64,000 bases of DNA from Burkholderiales bacterium (GCA_016185015.1 JACPOI010000015.1:124001-188000), one strand, 5' to 3'; positions 33,277 to 41,907 are shown, counted from the first letter of the stretch. Translations and numbers: made by a program. The notes: generated by a model not told the origin, from the letters alone.

Positions 33277-33843
33277 GTGTTCAAGTTCAAGATGAACGAG
33301 CGTTCGCTCTTCGCCGTGCTGCTGCGCTCGCCCTGGTGGATCAGCCTGCTGATCTCCGTGCTGATGTCGGTGGTCGCCTTTGCCCTGCTGCCGCGCGAGT
33401 TTGCGGTGGTCGTGATGCTGGGCACCTTCCCCTTTGTGGTGGTGGCCGCCGTGGCGGCCTGGCGCCAGTGGCGCGCCCCCAGTGCGGCCCGGCTGGACGA
33501 GGCGCTGGCACGTGCCGCGGCCATGAACTGGCGCGATTTCTCGGCTTGGGTGGCGCAGGCCTATACACAGCAGGGCTACAGCGTCACCCGCCTGGAGGGC
33601 GAGTCCGCCGATTTCCGCATCGAGCGCCAGGGCCAGGCCAGCCTGGTGAGTTGCCGGCGCTGGAAGGCCGCCAGCCAGGGCGTGGAGGCGCTGCGCCTGC
33701 TGCAGTCGGCCTGCGACAAGCAGGGCGCACGCGGCGTCTATCTGAGCCTGGGCCCAGTTTCGGAGGCGGGCGAACGCTACGCGAAAGAGCAGGGCCTGCA
33801 GCTGGTGGACGGGCGCACGCTGGCCCTGCTGCTGGTGAAGTAA
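33277..33843 (+). CDS. Membrane-anchored Mrr/restriction-endonuclease-like domain protein
   Basis: Protein of 188 residues. Two membrane spans (about residues 16-34 and 40-60) precede a small domain beginning MNWRDFSAWVAQAYTQQGYS, which has the form of Mrr-type restriction-endonuclease-like folds. In active members this is followed by an aspartate and a Q-x-K pair. Here the aspartate is in ADFRIERQ, but the QxK is replaced around LVSCRRWKA, so activity is doubtful. The start is taken as GTG with GAGG six bases upstream; an ATG 15 nt later is possible. It probably serves as a membrane-bound DNA- or protein-binding module, function unknown. Confidence 0.7.
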   Translation: MFKFKMNERSLFAVLLRSPWWISLLISVLMSVVAFALLPREFAVVVMLGTFPFVVVAAVAAWRQWRAPSAARLDEALARAAAMNWRDFSAWVAQAYTQQGYSVTRLEGESADFRIERQGQASLVSCRRWKAASQGVEALRLLQSACDKQGARGVYLSLGPVSEAGERYAKEQGLQLVDGRTLALLLVK

Positions 33844-33894
33844 AGAAATGCGGCCGGCCCTTGCAAGGCCCGCATCCCGACCCATCTGCCCCCG

Positions 33895-34206
33895 ATGAAC
33901 CTGGACAAGATGATCAAGCGACTCTTCGGATTCCTGCTGCGCCTCGTGCTGGCCCTCATGGGCCTGGTGTTCCTGCTCAGCCTGCTGGCGGCGGGCCTCC
34001 TGCTGCTGGTCTTCTGGGGCTTGCGCGCGCTGTGGGCCCGCCTCACGGGCCGGCCGGTGCAGCCCCTGGCGTTTGCCATCCTGCGCCGCGCGCAGTGGCA
34101 GCGTTTTTACCGCCCGGGAGCCGCGCAGACGGCGCGTGATGCCGATGTGATCGACGTCGAATCGCGCCAGGTCGACGGCCCGCCCTCCGACCGGCTGGGA
34201 CGCTGA
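33895..34206 (+). CDS. Small membrane protein, unknown
   Basis: Protein of 103 residues with one long hydrophobic region (about residues 10-48, possibly two spans with a turn) and a basic, hydrophilic C terminus containing ILRRAQWQRFYRPG. No family recognised. It follows the Mrr-like membrane protein by 51 bp and may be co-transcribed. Its stop lies within 2 bp of the stop of the convergent VOC gene, and codon usage is typical of the genome, so it is likely a real gene. Confidence 0.55.
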   Translation: MNLDKMIKRLFGFLLRLVLALMGLVFLLSLLAAGLLLLVFWGLRALWARLTGRPVQPLAFAILRRAQWQRFYRPGAAQTARDADVIDVESRQVDGPPSDRLGR

Positions 34207-34207
34207 A

Positions 34208-34624
34208 TCAGCCTTCCCAGGCCGGGTTCCAGACCACTTCCCACAGGTGCTGGTCCGGGTCCTGGAAGTAACCGGCATACCCACCCCAGAAGGTGACCTG
34301 CGCCGGCTTGACGATGACGGCCCCGGCGTGCGCTGCCTGCTTCATCACCGCATCCACCTCATCACGCGAGGCCACGTTGTGGCCCAGCGAGAGCCCGGTG
34401 GGGCAGGGCGGGGTGAGGGCCAGGCCGCTGTCGCGTGCCAGGCTGCTGCGCGGCCACAGCGCCAGCTTCAGGCCGTGCTGCAGGTCGATGAAGACCACGG
34501 CCCCGTGTTCGAACTCGGTGCCGATGATGCCTTCGGTGGCGAAGCCCAGGCCGTCGCGGTAGAAGCGCAGCGCGCGTTCCAGGTCCTCGACGGCCAGGGT
34601 GATGACGGTGATGCGCGGCTTCAT
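34208..34624 (-). CDS. VOC family protein (glyoxalase/bleomycin-resistance fold)
   Basis: Cytoplasmic protein of 138 residues in the vicinal-oxygen-chelate superfamily. The first half reads KPRITVITLAVEDLERALRF and the end has GYFQDPDQHLWEVVWNPAW, giving the usual paired beta-alpha-beta-beta-beta modules; candidate metal ligands are a histidine in LQHGLKLAL and the final glutamate in HLWEVV. Family roles vary (lactoylglutathione lyase, antibiotic binding, dioxygenase), and this sequence does not settle which. The ATG chosen is the conserved start; the ORF track starts 15 nt earlier. Confidence 0.82.
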   Translation of the reverse strand: MKPRITVITLAVEDLERALRFYRDGLGFATEGIIGTEFEHGAVVFIDLQHGLKLALWPRSSLARDSGLALTPPCPTGLSLGHNVASRDEVDAVMKQAAHAGAVIVKPAQVTFWGGYAGYFQDPDQHLWEVVWNPAWEG

Positions 34625-34669
34625 GAAATCATCGTACACCCCCGAGCGGAGCAGCGTCTCGGGGGGAAC

Positions 34670-35929
34670 CTATAGCCAGCGGAATGCCAGCACCGCCACC
34701 AGGGTCGGCGGCAGGGCGGCCAGCAGCAGGCCCAGGGGGTGGATGGTGCTGTCTTCGAACTTGCCGCGCAGGATGGACACCCCGGCCGGGTTGGGCGCAT
34801 TGGCGATCACCGTCAAGCCGCCGCCGGTGACGGCGCCGGCCACCAGGGCCACCTTGAACTCGTCGCTCAGCCCCTGCACCAGCGAACCCAGGTAGGTCAG
34901 GGCCGCGTTGTCGGTGATGGCGGTGAGTGCCACGGCGCCGTAGAACACGGCCGTGGCGTCCATACGCATGAGCACCGGTTGCAGCCACCATTGCTGCAGG
35001 CCGCCCAGCACCACCAGGCCGGCCAGGAAGAAGGCCACCAGCAGCGCCTCGCGCAGGATCAGGCGGTCCTGGTGCCGTTCATAGGCGGCGGCGTAACCCA
35101 TGAAAAAGAGAAAGAGCCCCATGAAGACCGGCGGATAGTGCGCAAACAGCACGACCCCCAGCAGGAACGCCAGGTGCACGCCTACCACCGGCCAGGGCAC
35201 GGCGGGGCCGGCGTCGGCGTCGCTGCGGTCCATGTGGCCCAGCTCCCGGCGGAACAGCAGCGTGGCCACACCGGCATTGACCAGCACCGCGAGGGCCGCC
35301 TTCCAGCCGAAGGTCGTCATCATGAACCACAGATCCCAGTTCCAGGTGGCCGCCACCATCAGCACGGGCGGCGCGGCAAAGGGCGTGAGCGTGCCGCCGA
35401 TGGAGATGTTGACGAAGAGCACGCCCACCGTGGCGTACTGCAGGCGGCGCGAGACCGCCTGCGCGAACAGGGTGTCGCGCAGCATCAGTGCGGCCAGCGT
35501 CATGGCGGCCGGCTCGGTGATGAAGGAGCCCAGCAGCGGCACGAAGGCCAGCACCAGGAAGTACATCGCCATGCCGCGCGGCAGCGGCAGCAGGCGGGCC
35601 ACGGCACGCACCAGTGCCCCTGCGAACTGCAGGATGGCGCGTGTGCCGGCGATCACCATGATCACGAACACGAACATGGGTTCGGTGTAGTTGCGGGTGT
35701 CGAGGTAGGTGGTGGTTTCCTGCTTGCCACTGAGGGCGAACATGCAGACCACCAGCACCATGGCCCAGAAACCGAACACCACCTCCACCTCGCCCAGCAG
35801 GTGCCACAGGCCAGCATGGCGCGGCTGCGTGTGGGCCAGGTGCTCGAAGAACTTGGTCGAGAAGGTGTGCAGCACGGCCAGCGCAAACAGCACCGCGGCG
35901 ATGGTCTGGATCAGGGTCGGATCGCTCAT
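34670..35929 (-). CDS. Putative Na+/H+ antiporter (Na_H_antiport_3 family)
   Basis: Inner-membrane protein of 419 residues with about ten to twelve spans. It matches the Na_H_antiport_3 family (often annotated putative Na+/H+ antiporter): spans contain GSFITEPAAMTLAALMLRD, then NISIGGTLTPFAAPPVLMVA and ALTAITDNAALTYLGSLVQG, which resemble the ion-coupling repeats of the ion-transporter superfamily. Function as an antiporter is by annotation of the family rather than proof. A GC-rich hairpin (CCCCGAG and CTCGGGG) follows its stop and may end transcription. It stands alone on the minus strand. Confidence 0.83.
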   Translation of the reverse strand: MSDPTLIQTIAAVLFALAVLHTFSTKFFEHLAHTQPRHAGLWHLLGEVEVVFGFWAMVLVVCMFALSGKQETTTYLDTRNYTEPMFVFVIMVIAGTRAILQFAGALVRAVARLLPLPRGMAMYFLVLAFVPLLGSFITEPAAMTLAALMLRDTLFAQAVSRRLQYATVGVLFVNISIGGTLTPFAAPPVLMVAATWNWDLWFMMTTFGWKAALAVLVNAGVATLLFRRELGHMDRSDADAGPAVPWPVVGVHLAFLLGVVLFAHYPPVFMGLFLFFMGYAAAYERHQDRLILREALLVAFFLAGLVVLGGLQQWWLQPVLMRMDATAVFYGAVALTAITDNAALTYLGSLVQGLSDEFKVALVAGAVTGGGLTVIANAPNPAGVSILRGKFEDSTIHPLGLLLAALPPTLVAVLAFRWL

Positions 35930-36073
35930 GCCCCGACCTTAACCCGGCCAGCCGTCCCTGTGCCATTTCCCCATGCCCTTTCGGGAATACACGCCCCGGA
36001 CTTTCGGCCTTGTGCGTGCGCAGGGATCGGTCTTGCGGCTAAGCTCGATGCCAGCATTCCCACCGGTATTGTC

Positions 36074-36868
36074 ATGTCCTCACTTGTCCGTTTTTCCATG
36101 GCCGCCCTGCTGGCCGGCCTCAGTCCTTTCGTTGGTGCCCAGGGGTTCGAGGCCGTGCGCCTGGCGCCGCTGCCACCGGGCCAGGATGGCGGGCGCTTAG
36201 GTGCCTTCTTCATTGCCGGCACGGCCTACCGGGGCTCCGACGAGCGGCGCAACCTGCTGCTGCCTGCCATCGATTACCAGTGGAGTAACGGCTGGTTTGC
36301 CGGTGTGGGCAACGGCCTGGGTTACAACGCCTCCCCGTCGCCCGAGCTGCAGTACGGCCCGCGCCTGACGGTGGACCTGGGTCGTGATGAGGGGCGCTCC
36401 GAGGCCCTGCGCGGCATGGGCAGCATCGACACCCAGCCCGAACTGGGCGTGTTTTTCAATCGCCTGTGGGGGCCGCGACTGGCCTTCACGTCTTCGCTGC
36501 GCCAGGGCGCGGGCACGCAGCGCCGCGGCCTGGTGCTCGACCTGGGCACCAGCTATGGCGTGCCGCTGGGCATGCAGACGCGCCTGTCCCTCGGCCTGGG
36601 GGCGCACTGGGCCAATGCCGACTACATGCAGGACTACTTCGGGGTCACGCCGGCGCAGTCGGCCGCCAGCGGTTATGCCGTGGCCAGCCCAGGGGCGGGT
36701 TGGCGCAACGTGGGGATGAACGTCTCGCTGAGCCGGCGTCTGGACAAGGACACCTCGGTGTTTGCCGGGATCGCCTTCAACCAGCTGCTCGGTGATGCAC
36801 GCGAGAGCGTGCTGACCCGCAGGAGCGCCGCCCTGACGGGTGTGGTGGGGCTGGCCTACGCCTTCTGA
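36074..36868 (+). CDS. MipA/OmpV family outer-membrane protein
   Basis: Outer-membrane beta-barrel of 264 residues. The signal peptide ends at LSPFVGAQG. The mature protein has alternating amphipathic strands, with AFFIAGTAYRGSDERRNLLL, LPAIDYQWSNGWFAGVGNGL and TRRSAALTGVVGLAYAF ending in the C-terminal phenylalanine that guides barrel assembly. MipA/OmpV proteins act in outer-membrane remodelling or as scaffold for peptidoglycan enzymes. The ATG at 36074 gives the signal peptide; the ORF track start 1335 nt earlier is a shadow of the antiporter. It converges on the sulfurtransferase gene. Confidence 0.85.
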   Translation: MSSLVRFSMAALLAGLSPFVGAQGFEAVRLAPLPPGQDGGRLGAFFIAGTAYRGSDERRNLLLPAIDYQWSNGWFAGVGNGLGYNASPSPELQYGPRLTVDLGRDEGRSEALRGMGSIDTQPELGVFFNRLWGPRLAFTSSLRQGAGTQRRGLVLDLGTSYGVPLGMQTRLSLGLGAHWANADYMQDYFGVTPAQSAASGYAVASPGAGWRNVGMNVSLSRRLDKDTSVFAGIAFNQLLGDARESVLTRRSAALTGVVGLAYAF

Positions 36869-36878
36869 GCGGCCCGGT

Positions 36879-37736
36879 TCAGCCCCGCGCCACGGGGCGG
36901 TCGGGGCTGGCGCACCACTCGCTCCAGCTGCCGGCGTAAAGCGCGCCACGGCCCAGGCCGGCGATCTCCATGGCCAGCAGATTGGGCAGGGCGCTCACGC
37001 CGCTGCCGCAGTGGTGCACCACGCTCTGCGGGCGGCGGTCGCCGAGCAGGGCCTGGAACTCGGCCTTGAGTTGTTCAGCCGACTTGAACTTGCCGTCCGG
37101 CCCCAGGTTGTCGCCGAAGGGGCGGTTGAGCGCACCGGGGATGTGGCCGGCCACCGGGTCCAGCGGCTCGACCTCGCCACGAAAGCGTGCCGGCGCGCGC
37201 GCGTCGATCAGTGTCTGGTCGGGCAGTTCCAGGTGCTTGAGCACGTCTTCGGTCGTGGCCAGCTGGGCGCGCGGCGCGCCGGCCTTGAAGGCCGAGGGCA
37301 CGCGCGGCAGGTCGGGGCCGGTGGCCACCGGCCCGTTGACGGCCTCCCAGGCCTGCAGCCCGCCGTCGAGCACGGCCACGTTCTCGTGGCCCACCCACTT
37401 GAGCATCCACCACAGGCGCCCGCAGTAGTTGGCACCCTGGCGGTCATAGACCACGGCCTGCATGTCGCTCTGGAACCCCACGCTGGCCAGCCAGGCGGCA
37501 AACACCTCGGGCTTGGGCAAGGGGTGGCGCCCGCCGTTGACAGCCTGGGACTGGTCCTTGGCGCTGAGATGGCGGTCGACGTTGGCGCGCACCGCGCCGG
37601 CGATGCGCACGCGCTCGTACTGCGCGTCGCCTTCGGCGGGTTTCATGAGCTCGAAGCTGCAGTCGAAGACCATCAAGGGTTTGTGGTCGTGCACCAGGTG
37701 CTTGAGCTGCTCGGCGCTGATGAGGGTCGTGTACAT
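36879..37736 (-). CDS. Sulfurtransferase (rhodanese / mercaptopyruvate type)
   Basis: Two-domain rhodanese of 285 residues. The inactive N-terminal domain includes VFDCSFELMKPAEGDAQY; the catalytic C-terminal domain has the loop HHCGSGVSALPNLLAME, a CGSGV form seen in 3-mercaptopyruvate sulfurtransferases (rhodaneses with CRKGV prefer thiosulfate). It would transfer sulfur from mercaptopyruvate or thiosulfate to acceptors in the cytoplasm. The ATG chosen gives MYTTLISAEQL, the family start; the ORF track starts 57 nt earlier. Convergent with the MipA-family gene. Confidence 0.88.
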   Translation of the reverse strand: MYTTLISAEQLKHLVHDHKPLMVFDCSFELMKPAEGDAQYERVRIAGAVRANVDRHLSAKDQSQAVNGGRHPLPKPEVFAAWLASVGFQSDMQAVVYDRQGANYCGRLWWMLKWVGHENVAVLDGGLQAWEAVNGPVATGPDLPRVPSAFKAGAPRAQLATTEDVLKHLELPDQTLIDARAPARFRGEVEPLDPVAGHIPGALNRPFGDNLGPDGKFKSAEQLKAEFQALLGDRRPQSVVHHCGSGVSALPNLLAMEIAGLGRGALYAGSWSEWCASPDRPVARG

Positions 37737-37819
37737 GGCGAATCCTTGGTCGAGTTCAAATATTAGTCTGTATTGCGAACAGCCCTCGGGCACAAAAACC
37801 TGACTCAGGGCACCCGTGG

Positions 37820-37900
37820 AACCGGCTTTGCCGGGCCGCTGGGTGCGCCCCCTTGAGGGGGGATGCGAGCCACACGCAGTGGGCGAGAGTCGGGGGGATT
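37820..37900. repeat. Interspersed repeat with CCCCCTTGAGGGGG core, copy 1
   Basis: This stretch has GCCGCTGGGTGCGCCCCCTTGAGGGGGG followed by a segment with CACACGCAGTGG. A second copy of the same pattern lies at the ispA start. The core is a hairpin with a 6-bp GC stem. It ends at the stop codon of the DMT gene and could act as its terminator. It resembles dispersed palindromic sequences of Comamonadaceae genomes. Confidence 0.65.
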
Positions 37901-38786
37901 AATGCTCTTCGGCAGGAGTGTTGGGGATCGCGCGTTCGCGCAGGAAGGTGGCGGCCACGCCGCTGCCGACGATGAGCGTGATGCCCAGCCAGCCGTAAAG
38001 CGGGATCTGGTCGCCGAAGAGCACCAGACTGTAGAGCGAAGCGAAGACGATGCCCGAATACTGCAGGCTGGCCACCACCAGGGTATGGCCGCGGCTGTAG
38101 GCGCGTGTCATGCACCACTGGCCCAGCGAGGCCAGCACGCCGATGGGCAGCAGCCAGACCGCGGCCTGCCAGTGGATCTGCTCGGGTGGGGTGAAGCCGG
38201 TGAACAGGATGCCCACCAGGCCGGTGACCGCGGTGCCGACGGCGAAGTAGAAGACCGTGCGGCCCTCGGGCTCACCCGCGCGGGCCAGGGCGGTGACCTG
38301 CAGATAGGCGAGTGAGGCACTCATGCCCGAGAGCAGGCCGATCAGGCCAGCGAAGAGCTGGTTCTGGTCGATGGTGGGGCGCAGCGTGAGCACCACGCCG
38401 GCAAAGCCCAGCAGCACGGTGGCCAGCAGCGGCCCCTGGCGCTCGGTCTTGCCATAGAGGATGGCGCCGCCCACGATGAAGGCCGAGACCCAGATGCCAC
38501 TCATGTAGTTCAGCGTCATGGCCGTGGCCAGCGGCAGCCAGGCGATGGCATAGAACCAGGCCGTCAGCGAGGCCCCACCGATGATGCTGCGCCAGGCGTG
38601 CATATAGGGCACGGGGGTCTTGAGCCCGATGCCGCGGCCGCGCAGGATCAGGGCCAGGAAGGCGATGCTGATGAGGCCGCGGTAGAAGACCAGCTCGAAG
38701 GTACTGAAAGACGCCGAGGCGTACTTCACCGCCACGCCCATGGTGGCGAAGAAGAAGGCGCCTAGGACCATCCAGAGGGCTTGCAT
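37899..38786 (-). CDS. DMT-superfamily EamA transporter
   Basis: Inner-membrane transporter of 295 residues with about ten spans arranged as two EamA repeats. Recognisable pieces are FSTFELVFYRGLISIAFLAL and, in the second half, LQYSGIVFASLYSLVLFGDQ and WLGITLIVGSGVAATFL, which are the conserved helices of this family. Members export amino acids, nucleotides or drugs; the substrate is unknown. The reverse direction places it in front of the 475-bp palindrome, which lies directly upstream of its start codon, and the CCCCCTTG repeat lies directly after its stop. Confidence 0.86.
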   Translation of the reverse strand: MQALWMVLGAFFFATMGVAVKYASASFSTFELVFYRGLISIAFLALILRGRGIGLKTPVPYMHAWRSIIGGASLTAWFYAIAWLPLATAMTLNYMSGIWVSAFIVGGAILYGKTERQGPLLATVLLGFAGVVLTLRPTIDQNQLFAGLIGLLSGMSASLAYLQVTALARAGEPEGRTVFYFAVGTAVTGLVGILFTGFTPPEQIHWQAAVWLLPIGVLASLGQWCMTRAYSRGHTLVVASLQYSGIVFASLYSLVLFGDQIPLYGWLGITLIVGSGVAATFLRERAIPNTPAEEH

Positions 38787-38808
38787 TTACTGATTTCCTC
38801 TTATGTTT

Positions 38809-39283
38809 TCTCTGTCTCTGGCGAGGCGTTTAACAACCCCCCAATCATCCCCCCGCCCTTCTTTGCCCCCCGCCGGGGGCAAAGAAGGGAGCCTGGATTT
38901 TGCTTCTGGTGTTTTGGAAAGGCTTCTACGGCACGGACCGACGCCACCGCTTCCGGTCAGCCTAGATTGCTGGCCTGCGGTCGTAGTAAATGGTGCAGCT
39001 TTGTTATGCCAACGACGGCCGCCGCTGTGCGGTCGGCCGTGGGCGAGACATGTTTCGTTGCTGGCCGGCGCAGCCGCCAGCGTTGGCGTACCAAGGCCGA
39101 GCCGTCGACTACGACCGTTGGCTCGCCAGTCGAGGCCAGCGAGGATGACCGCGACCTCTCGCGTCCTAGAAGCGTAGCCGGCGCGAAGTAACCAAATCCA
39201 GGCCCCCCTCTCTACCCCGGCGGGGGTAGAGAGGGGCGGGGGGATGAGAGGGGGGAAAGAAAACGCCCCGTCAGGGAAAGAGA
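38809..39283. repeat. 475-bp imperfect palindromic element with paired terminal hairpins
   Basis: This gap without a gene is one large inverted repeat. The left arm from 38809 and the reverse complement of the right arm from 39283 align for about 230 bases. The outer 42 positions show roughly three quarters identity by hand; matching inner blocks include CGGTCGTAGT and GCCAACG. The centre is the palindrome ACATGT near 39050. Near each outer end sits its own perfect hairpin: 15 bp at 38856-38889 and 14 bp at 39205-39236, with different stem sequences but each fully self-paired. ORFs on both strands within it are by-products of the symmetry. Confidence 0.8.
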
Positions 39284-39321
39284 CCACGTGAATAAAGGTC
39301 AGTGACGAGGGGCTCGAAAAA

Positions 39322-40443
39322 TCACAAGGCCATCTGCTTCCGATACCACTCATGAAAATGCTGCATGCCATCCTCCATGGGGCTCTGGTACGGACCGACT
39401 TCGTTGTCGCCGCGCTCGAACAGGGCCCGACGCCCCGCGTCCATGCGCTCGCCGATCTCGTCGTCCTCGATGCAGGTTTCCATGTAGGCGGCCTGCTGGG
39501 CTGCGACGAACTCGCGCTCAAAAGCGGTGATCTCTTCGGGGTAGTAGAACTCCACCATGTTGAGCGTCTTGCCGGGGCTGACGGGGTGCAGGGTGGAGAC
39601 GGTCAGCACGTGCGGGTACCACTCGACCATGATGTGCGGGTAGTAGGTCAGCCAGATCGCGCCGCGCTCGGGCAGCTGGCCGTTGCGGTATTTCAGCAGG
39701 GCGTCGTGCCAGCGCTGGTAGACCAGCGAGCCCGGGCGCTGGAAGGCGCTGGACACGCCCACGGTCTGTACCGAGTAGTTGTCCTTGAACTCCCAGTTCA
39801 GGTCCTCGCAGGTCACGAAGTGGCCCAGGCCCGGGTGGAAGGGGCCGACGTGGTAGTCCTCCAGATAGACCTCGATGAAGGTCTTCCAGTTGTAGTTGCA
39901 CTCGTGCAGCTCCACGCGGTCCAGCGTGAAGCCGGTGAAGTCGAGTTGCGCGCGCGGGCCCATGCCGGCCAGGTCGGCGGCGATGTCGCGGCCATTGTCT
40001 TCAAAGAGCAGGCCGTTCCACTCCTGCAGCTTGTAGTTGTTCAGGTTCAGGCAGGGGTCGTGCGCAAAGTGCGGCGCGCCGATCAGCTGACCCTCGGGCG
40101 AATAGGTCCATCGATGGATGGGGCAGACGATGTTGCCGCCGGCGCTGCCGGGAGCGGTGGCCTGGAGCGAGCCGCGGCCCTTGAGCATGACGGCCTGGCG
40201 GTGGCGGCAGACGTTGGAGACCAGCGACACCCCTTCGGGCGTGCGCACCAGGGCCCGCCCTTCCTTTTCCTGGGGGAGGGCGTAGTAGTCGCCGACTTCG
40301 GGGACGCTCGCGGCATGGCCTACATAACGCGGCCCGCGCCCGAAAATGAGTGCCATCTCGCGCTGGAACAGCGCTTCGTCGAAGTAGCTTGAAACTGGTA
40401 GTTGGCTGTGCGCCTGCTGCAGTTGAAGACTTAAATCAGACAT
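39322..40443 (-). CDS. Rieske-type aromatic ring-hydroxylating oxygenase, large subunit
   Basis: Oxygenase of 373 residues. The Rieske [2Fe-2S] cluster is formed by CRHR near residue 79 and CPIHRW near 108. The catalytic domain has YNWKTFIEVYLEDYHVGPFH with the histidines for mononuclear iron, and a downstream acidic ligand region at CIEDDEIGERMD. Electron-transfer partners are not adjacent, so it relies on a reductase encoded elsewhere. Members of this kind hydroxylate aromatics or demethylate N-methyl compounds. The gene is divergent from xseB. The palindrome lies 38 bp after its stop. Confidence 0.86.
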   Translation of the reverse strand: MSDLSLQLQQAHSQLPVSSYFDEALFQREMALIFGRGPRYVGHAASVPEVGDYYALPQEKEGRALVRTPEGVSLVSNVCRHRQAVMLKGRGSLQATAPGSAGGNIVCPIHRWTYSPEGQLIGAPHFAHDPCLNLNNYKLQEWNGLLFEDNGRDIAADLAGMGPRAQLDFTGFTLDRVELHECNYNWKTFIEVYLEDYHVGPFHPGLGHFVTCEDLNWEFKDNYSVQTVGVSSAFQRPGSLVYQRWHDALLKYRNGQLPERGAIWLTYYPHIMVEWYPHVLTVSTLHPVSPGKTLNMVEFYYPEEITAFEREFVAAQQAAYMETCIEDDEIGERMDAGRRALFERGDNEVGPYQSPMEDGMQHFHEWYRKQMAL

Positions 40444-40684
40444 GGGTGACCTGACCTAAAGACTCCCCACAGGGAGGTACGCCCCGAGGCGTGACAAAGG
40501 AAAAAAGGCGTTGCCAGTACGGCAGGCCAGGAGAGCCAAGGATTGTACCCCGGGGGGCGCCAGGTACCGGCTGCTGCGAGCTATTTTGCGTTCCGTCACC
40601 GAATTTCATGGGCCTGTGGCGGTGTTGGCCCGGCCCCGAGGCGGCACACGGCCTAAAATGCTGCGTTTACACCGTCCTGTTTCC

Positions 40685-40927
40685 ATGGCCAAGGCTTCCA
40701 CATCCACGTCCGCATCCGGCACCCCCGTCAGCTACGAGGCGGCCCTGCAGGAACTTGAACAGCTGGTCAGCCGGCTGGAGTCCGGCGAACTGCCGCTGGA
40801 GCAGCTGCTCACGGGCTACCAGCGCGGCGCCGAGCTGCTCAAGTTCTGCCGCGACAAGCTGGAAGCCGTCGAAGGCCAGATCAAGGTGCTGGACGAAGGC
40901 ACCCTCAAGACATGGACACCCGAGTGA
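40685..40927 (+). CDS. xseB: Exodeoxyribonuclease VII small subunit
   Basis: Small subunit of 80 residues. After a Ser/Thr-rich start comes [20 protein letters not shown] and [19 protein letters not shown], the conserved coiled helices that bind XseA. The ATG at 40685 gives the normal length; the ORF track begins 174 nt earlier in non-coding DNA. TAAAAT at 40654-40659 is a likely -10. In the 241-bp gap before it I see nothing else beyond GC-rich stretches. It heads the xseB-ispA-dxs block. Confidence 0.9.
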   Translation: MAKASTSTSASGTPVSYEAALQELEQLVSRLESGELPLEQLLTGYQRGAELLKFCRDKLEAVEGQIKVLDEGTLKTWTPE

Positions 40928-40941
40928 AAGTAATGAGCGAC

Positions 40942-41010
40942 GCAGGGCCGCCCCAAGGCGCGAAGGCCCCCTTGGGGGGCAGCGCAGCACACGCAGTGGC
41001 AAGCGTGGGC
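40942..41010. repeat. Interspersed repeat with CCCCCTTGGGGGG core, copy 2
   Basis: GGGCCGCCCCAAGGCGCGAA then CCCCCTTGGGGGGCAGCGCA and CACACGCAGTGG match the copy after the DMT gene in pattern and order. It lies between the xseB stop and the conserved ispA start, in frame with ispA, so it could be read as an N-terminal extension or be untranslated. Confidence 0.65.
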
Positions 41011-41016
41011 GCCCAT

Positions 41017-41907
41017 ATGACGGAATTCGAGCTGCGTACCTGGAGCAGCGAGCGGCTGGCGCGCGTGGAGCGTGCGCTGGAGGCATGGGTCGGCATCGAT
41101 GCCCCGGCCGGCCTGGGCGAGGCCATGCGCTATTCGGTGCTCGACGGTGGCAAGCGCCTGCGCCCCCTGCTGGTGCTGGCGGCGTCCGAAGCCGTGGGCG
41201 GCAATGAGCGTGCCGCGCTGCGCGCCGCCTGCGCGGCAGAACTGATCCACGCCTATTCCCTGGTGCACGACGACATGCCCTGCATGGACAACGACGTGCT
41301 GCGCCGGGGCAAGCCCACGGTGCACGTGAAGTTCGGCGAGGCCGGTGCCCTGCTGGCCGGTGACGCACTGCAGGCCCTGGCCTTCGAACTGCTGACGCCC
41401 GAGAACGACGGCGTGCCCGAAGCCATGCAGGCGCGTCTGTGCCGCCTGCTCGCGCATGCGGCCGGCAGCGCAGGCATGGCCGGCGGCCAGGCCATCGACC
41501 TGGCCAGCGTCGGCGTGAAGCTCGATGAAACTCAGCTGCGCCAGATGCACCGTCTCAAGACCGGTGCCCTGCTGCAAGGCAGCGTGCTGATGGGCGCAGC
41601 CTGCGGTGAGGTGAGCGCGAGCGAGCGCCAGGCCTTGAGCGATTACGGTGCCGCCCTCGGCCTGGCCTTCCAGGTGGTGGACGACATCCTCGACGTGACG
41701 GCCGATTCCGCCACGCTGGGCAAGACGGCCGGCAAGGATGCCGAGCAGGACAAGCCCACCTACGTGTCCCTGCTGGGGCTGGCGCGTTCCCGCACCTACG
41801 CGCAGGAACTGTATGCCCAGGCCTTGCAGGCACTGGAGACCAGCGGCCTGGCCGATACGCGCGCCCTGCGCGCCCTGGCCGACATGGTGGTGAACCGGGT
41901 CAATTGA
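41017..41907 (+). CDS. ispA: Farnesyl diphosphate synthase family polyprenyl synthetase
   Basis: Short-chain prenyl transferase of 296 residues making farnesyl diphosphate. The first aspartate-rich motif is [13 protein letters not shown] and the second is [30 protein letters not shown] and the lysine in LKTGALLQ are also present. The start chosen is [14 protein letters not shown], the family start. An in-frame ATG at 40912 would add about 35 residues encoded by a dispersed repeat and is unlikely to be the native end. It is followed by dxs with a 4-to-8-nt gap. Confidence 0.9.
   Translation: MTEFELRTWSSERLARVERALEAWVGIDAPAGLGEAMRYSVLDGGKRLRPLLVLAASEAVGGNERAALRAACAAELIHAYSLVHDDMPCMDNDVLRRGKPTVHVKFGEAGALLAGDALQALAFELLTPENDGVPEAMQARLCRLLAHAAGSAGMAGGQAIDLASVGVKLDETQLRQMHRLKTGALLQGSVLMGAACGEVSASERQALSDYGAALGLAFQVVDDILDVTADSATLGKTAGKDAEQDKPTYVSLLGLARSRTYAQELYAQALQALETSGLADTRALRALADMVVNRVN

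Noticed and set aside
33277-34206. Restriction-modification or other defence island
   Set aside because: The Mrr-like domain lacks its catalytic pair, and no methyltransferase, helicase or other defence gene is nearby.
38787-39521. ORFs of 124 and 244 residues across the palindrome on both strands
   Set aside because: They follow from the inverted-repeat symmetry and the Rieske gene's antisense frame; no start signal, no family, and the two translations mirror each other.
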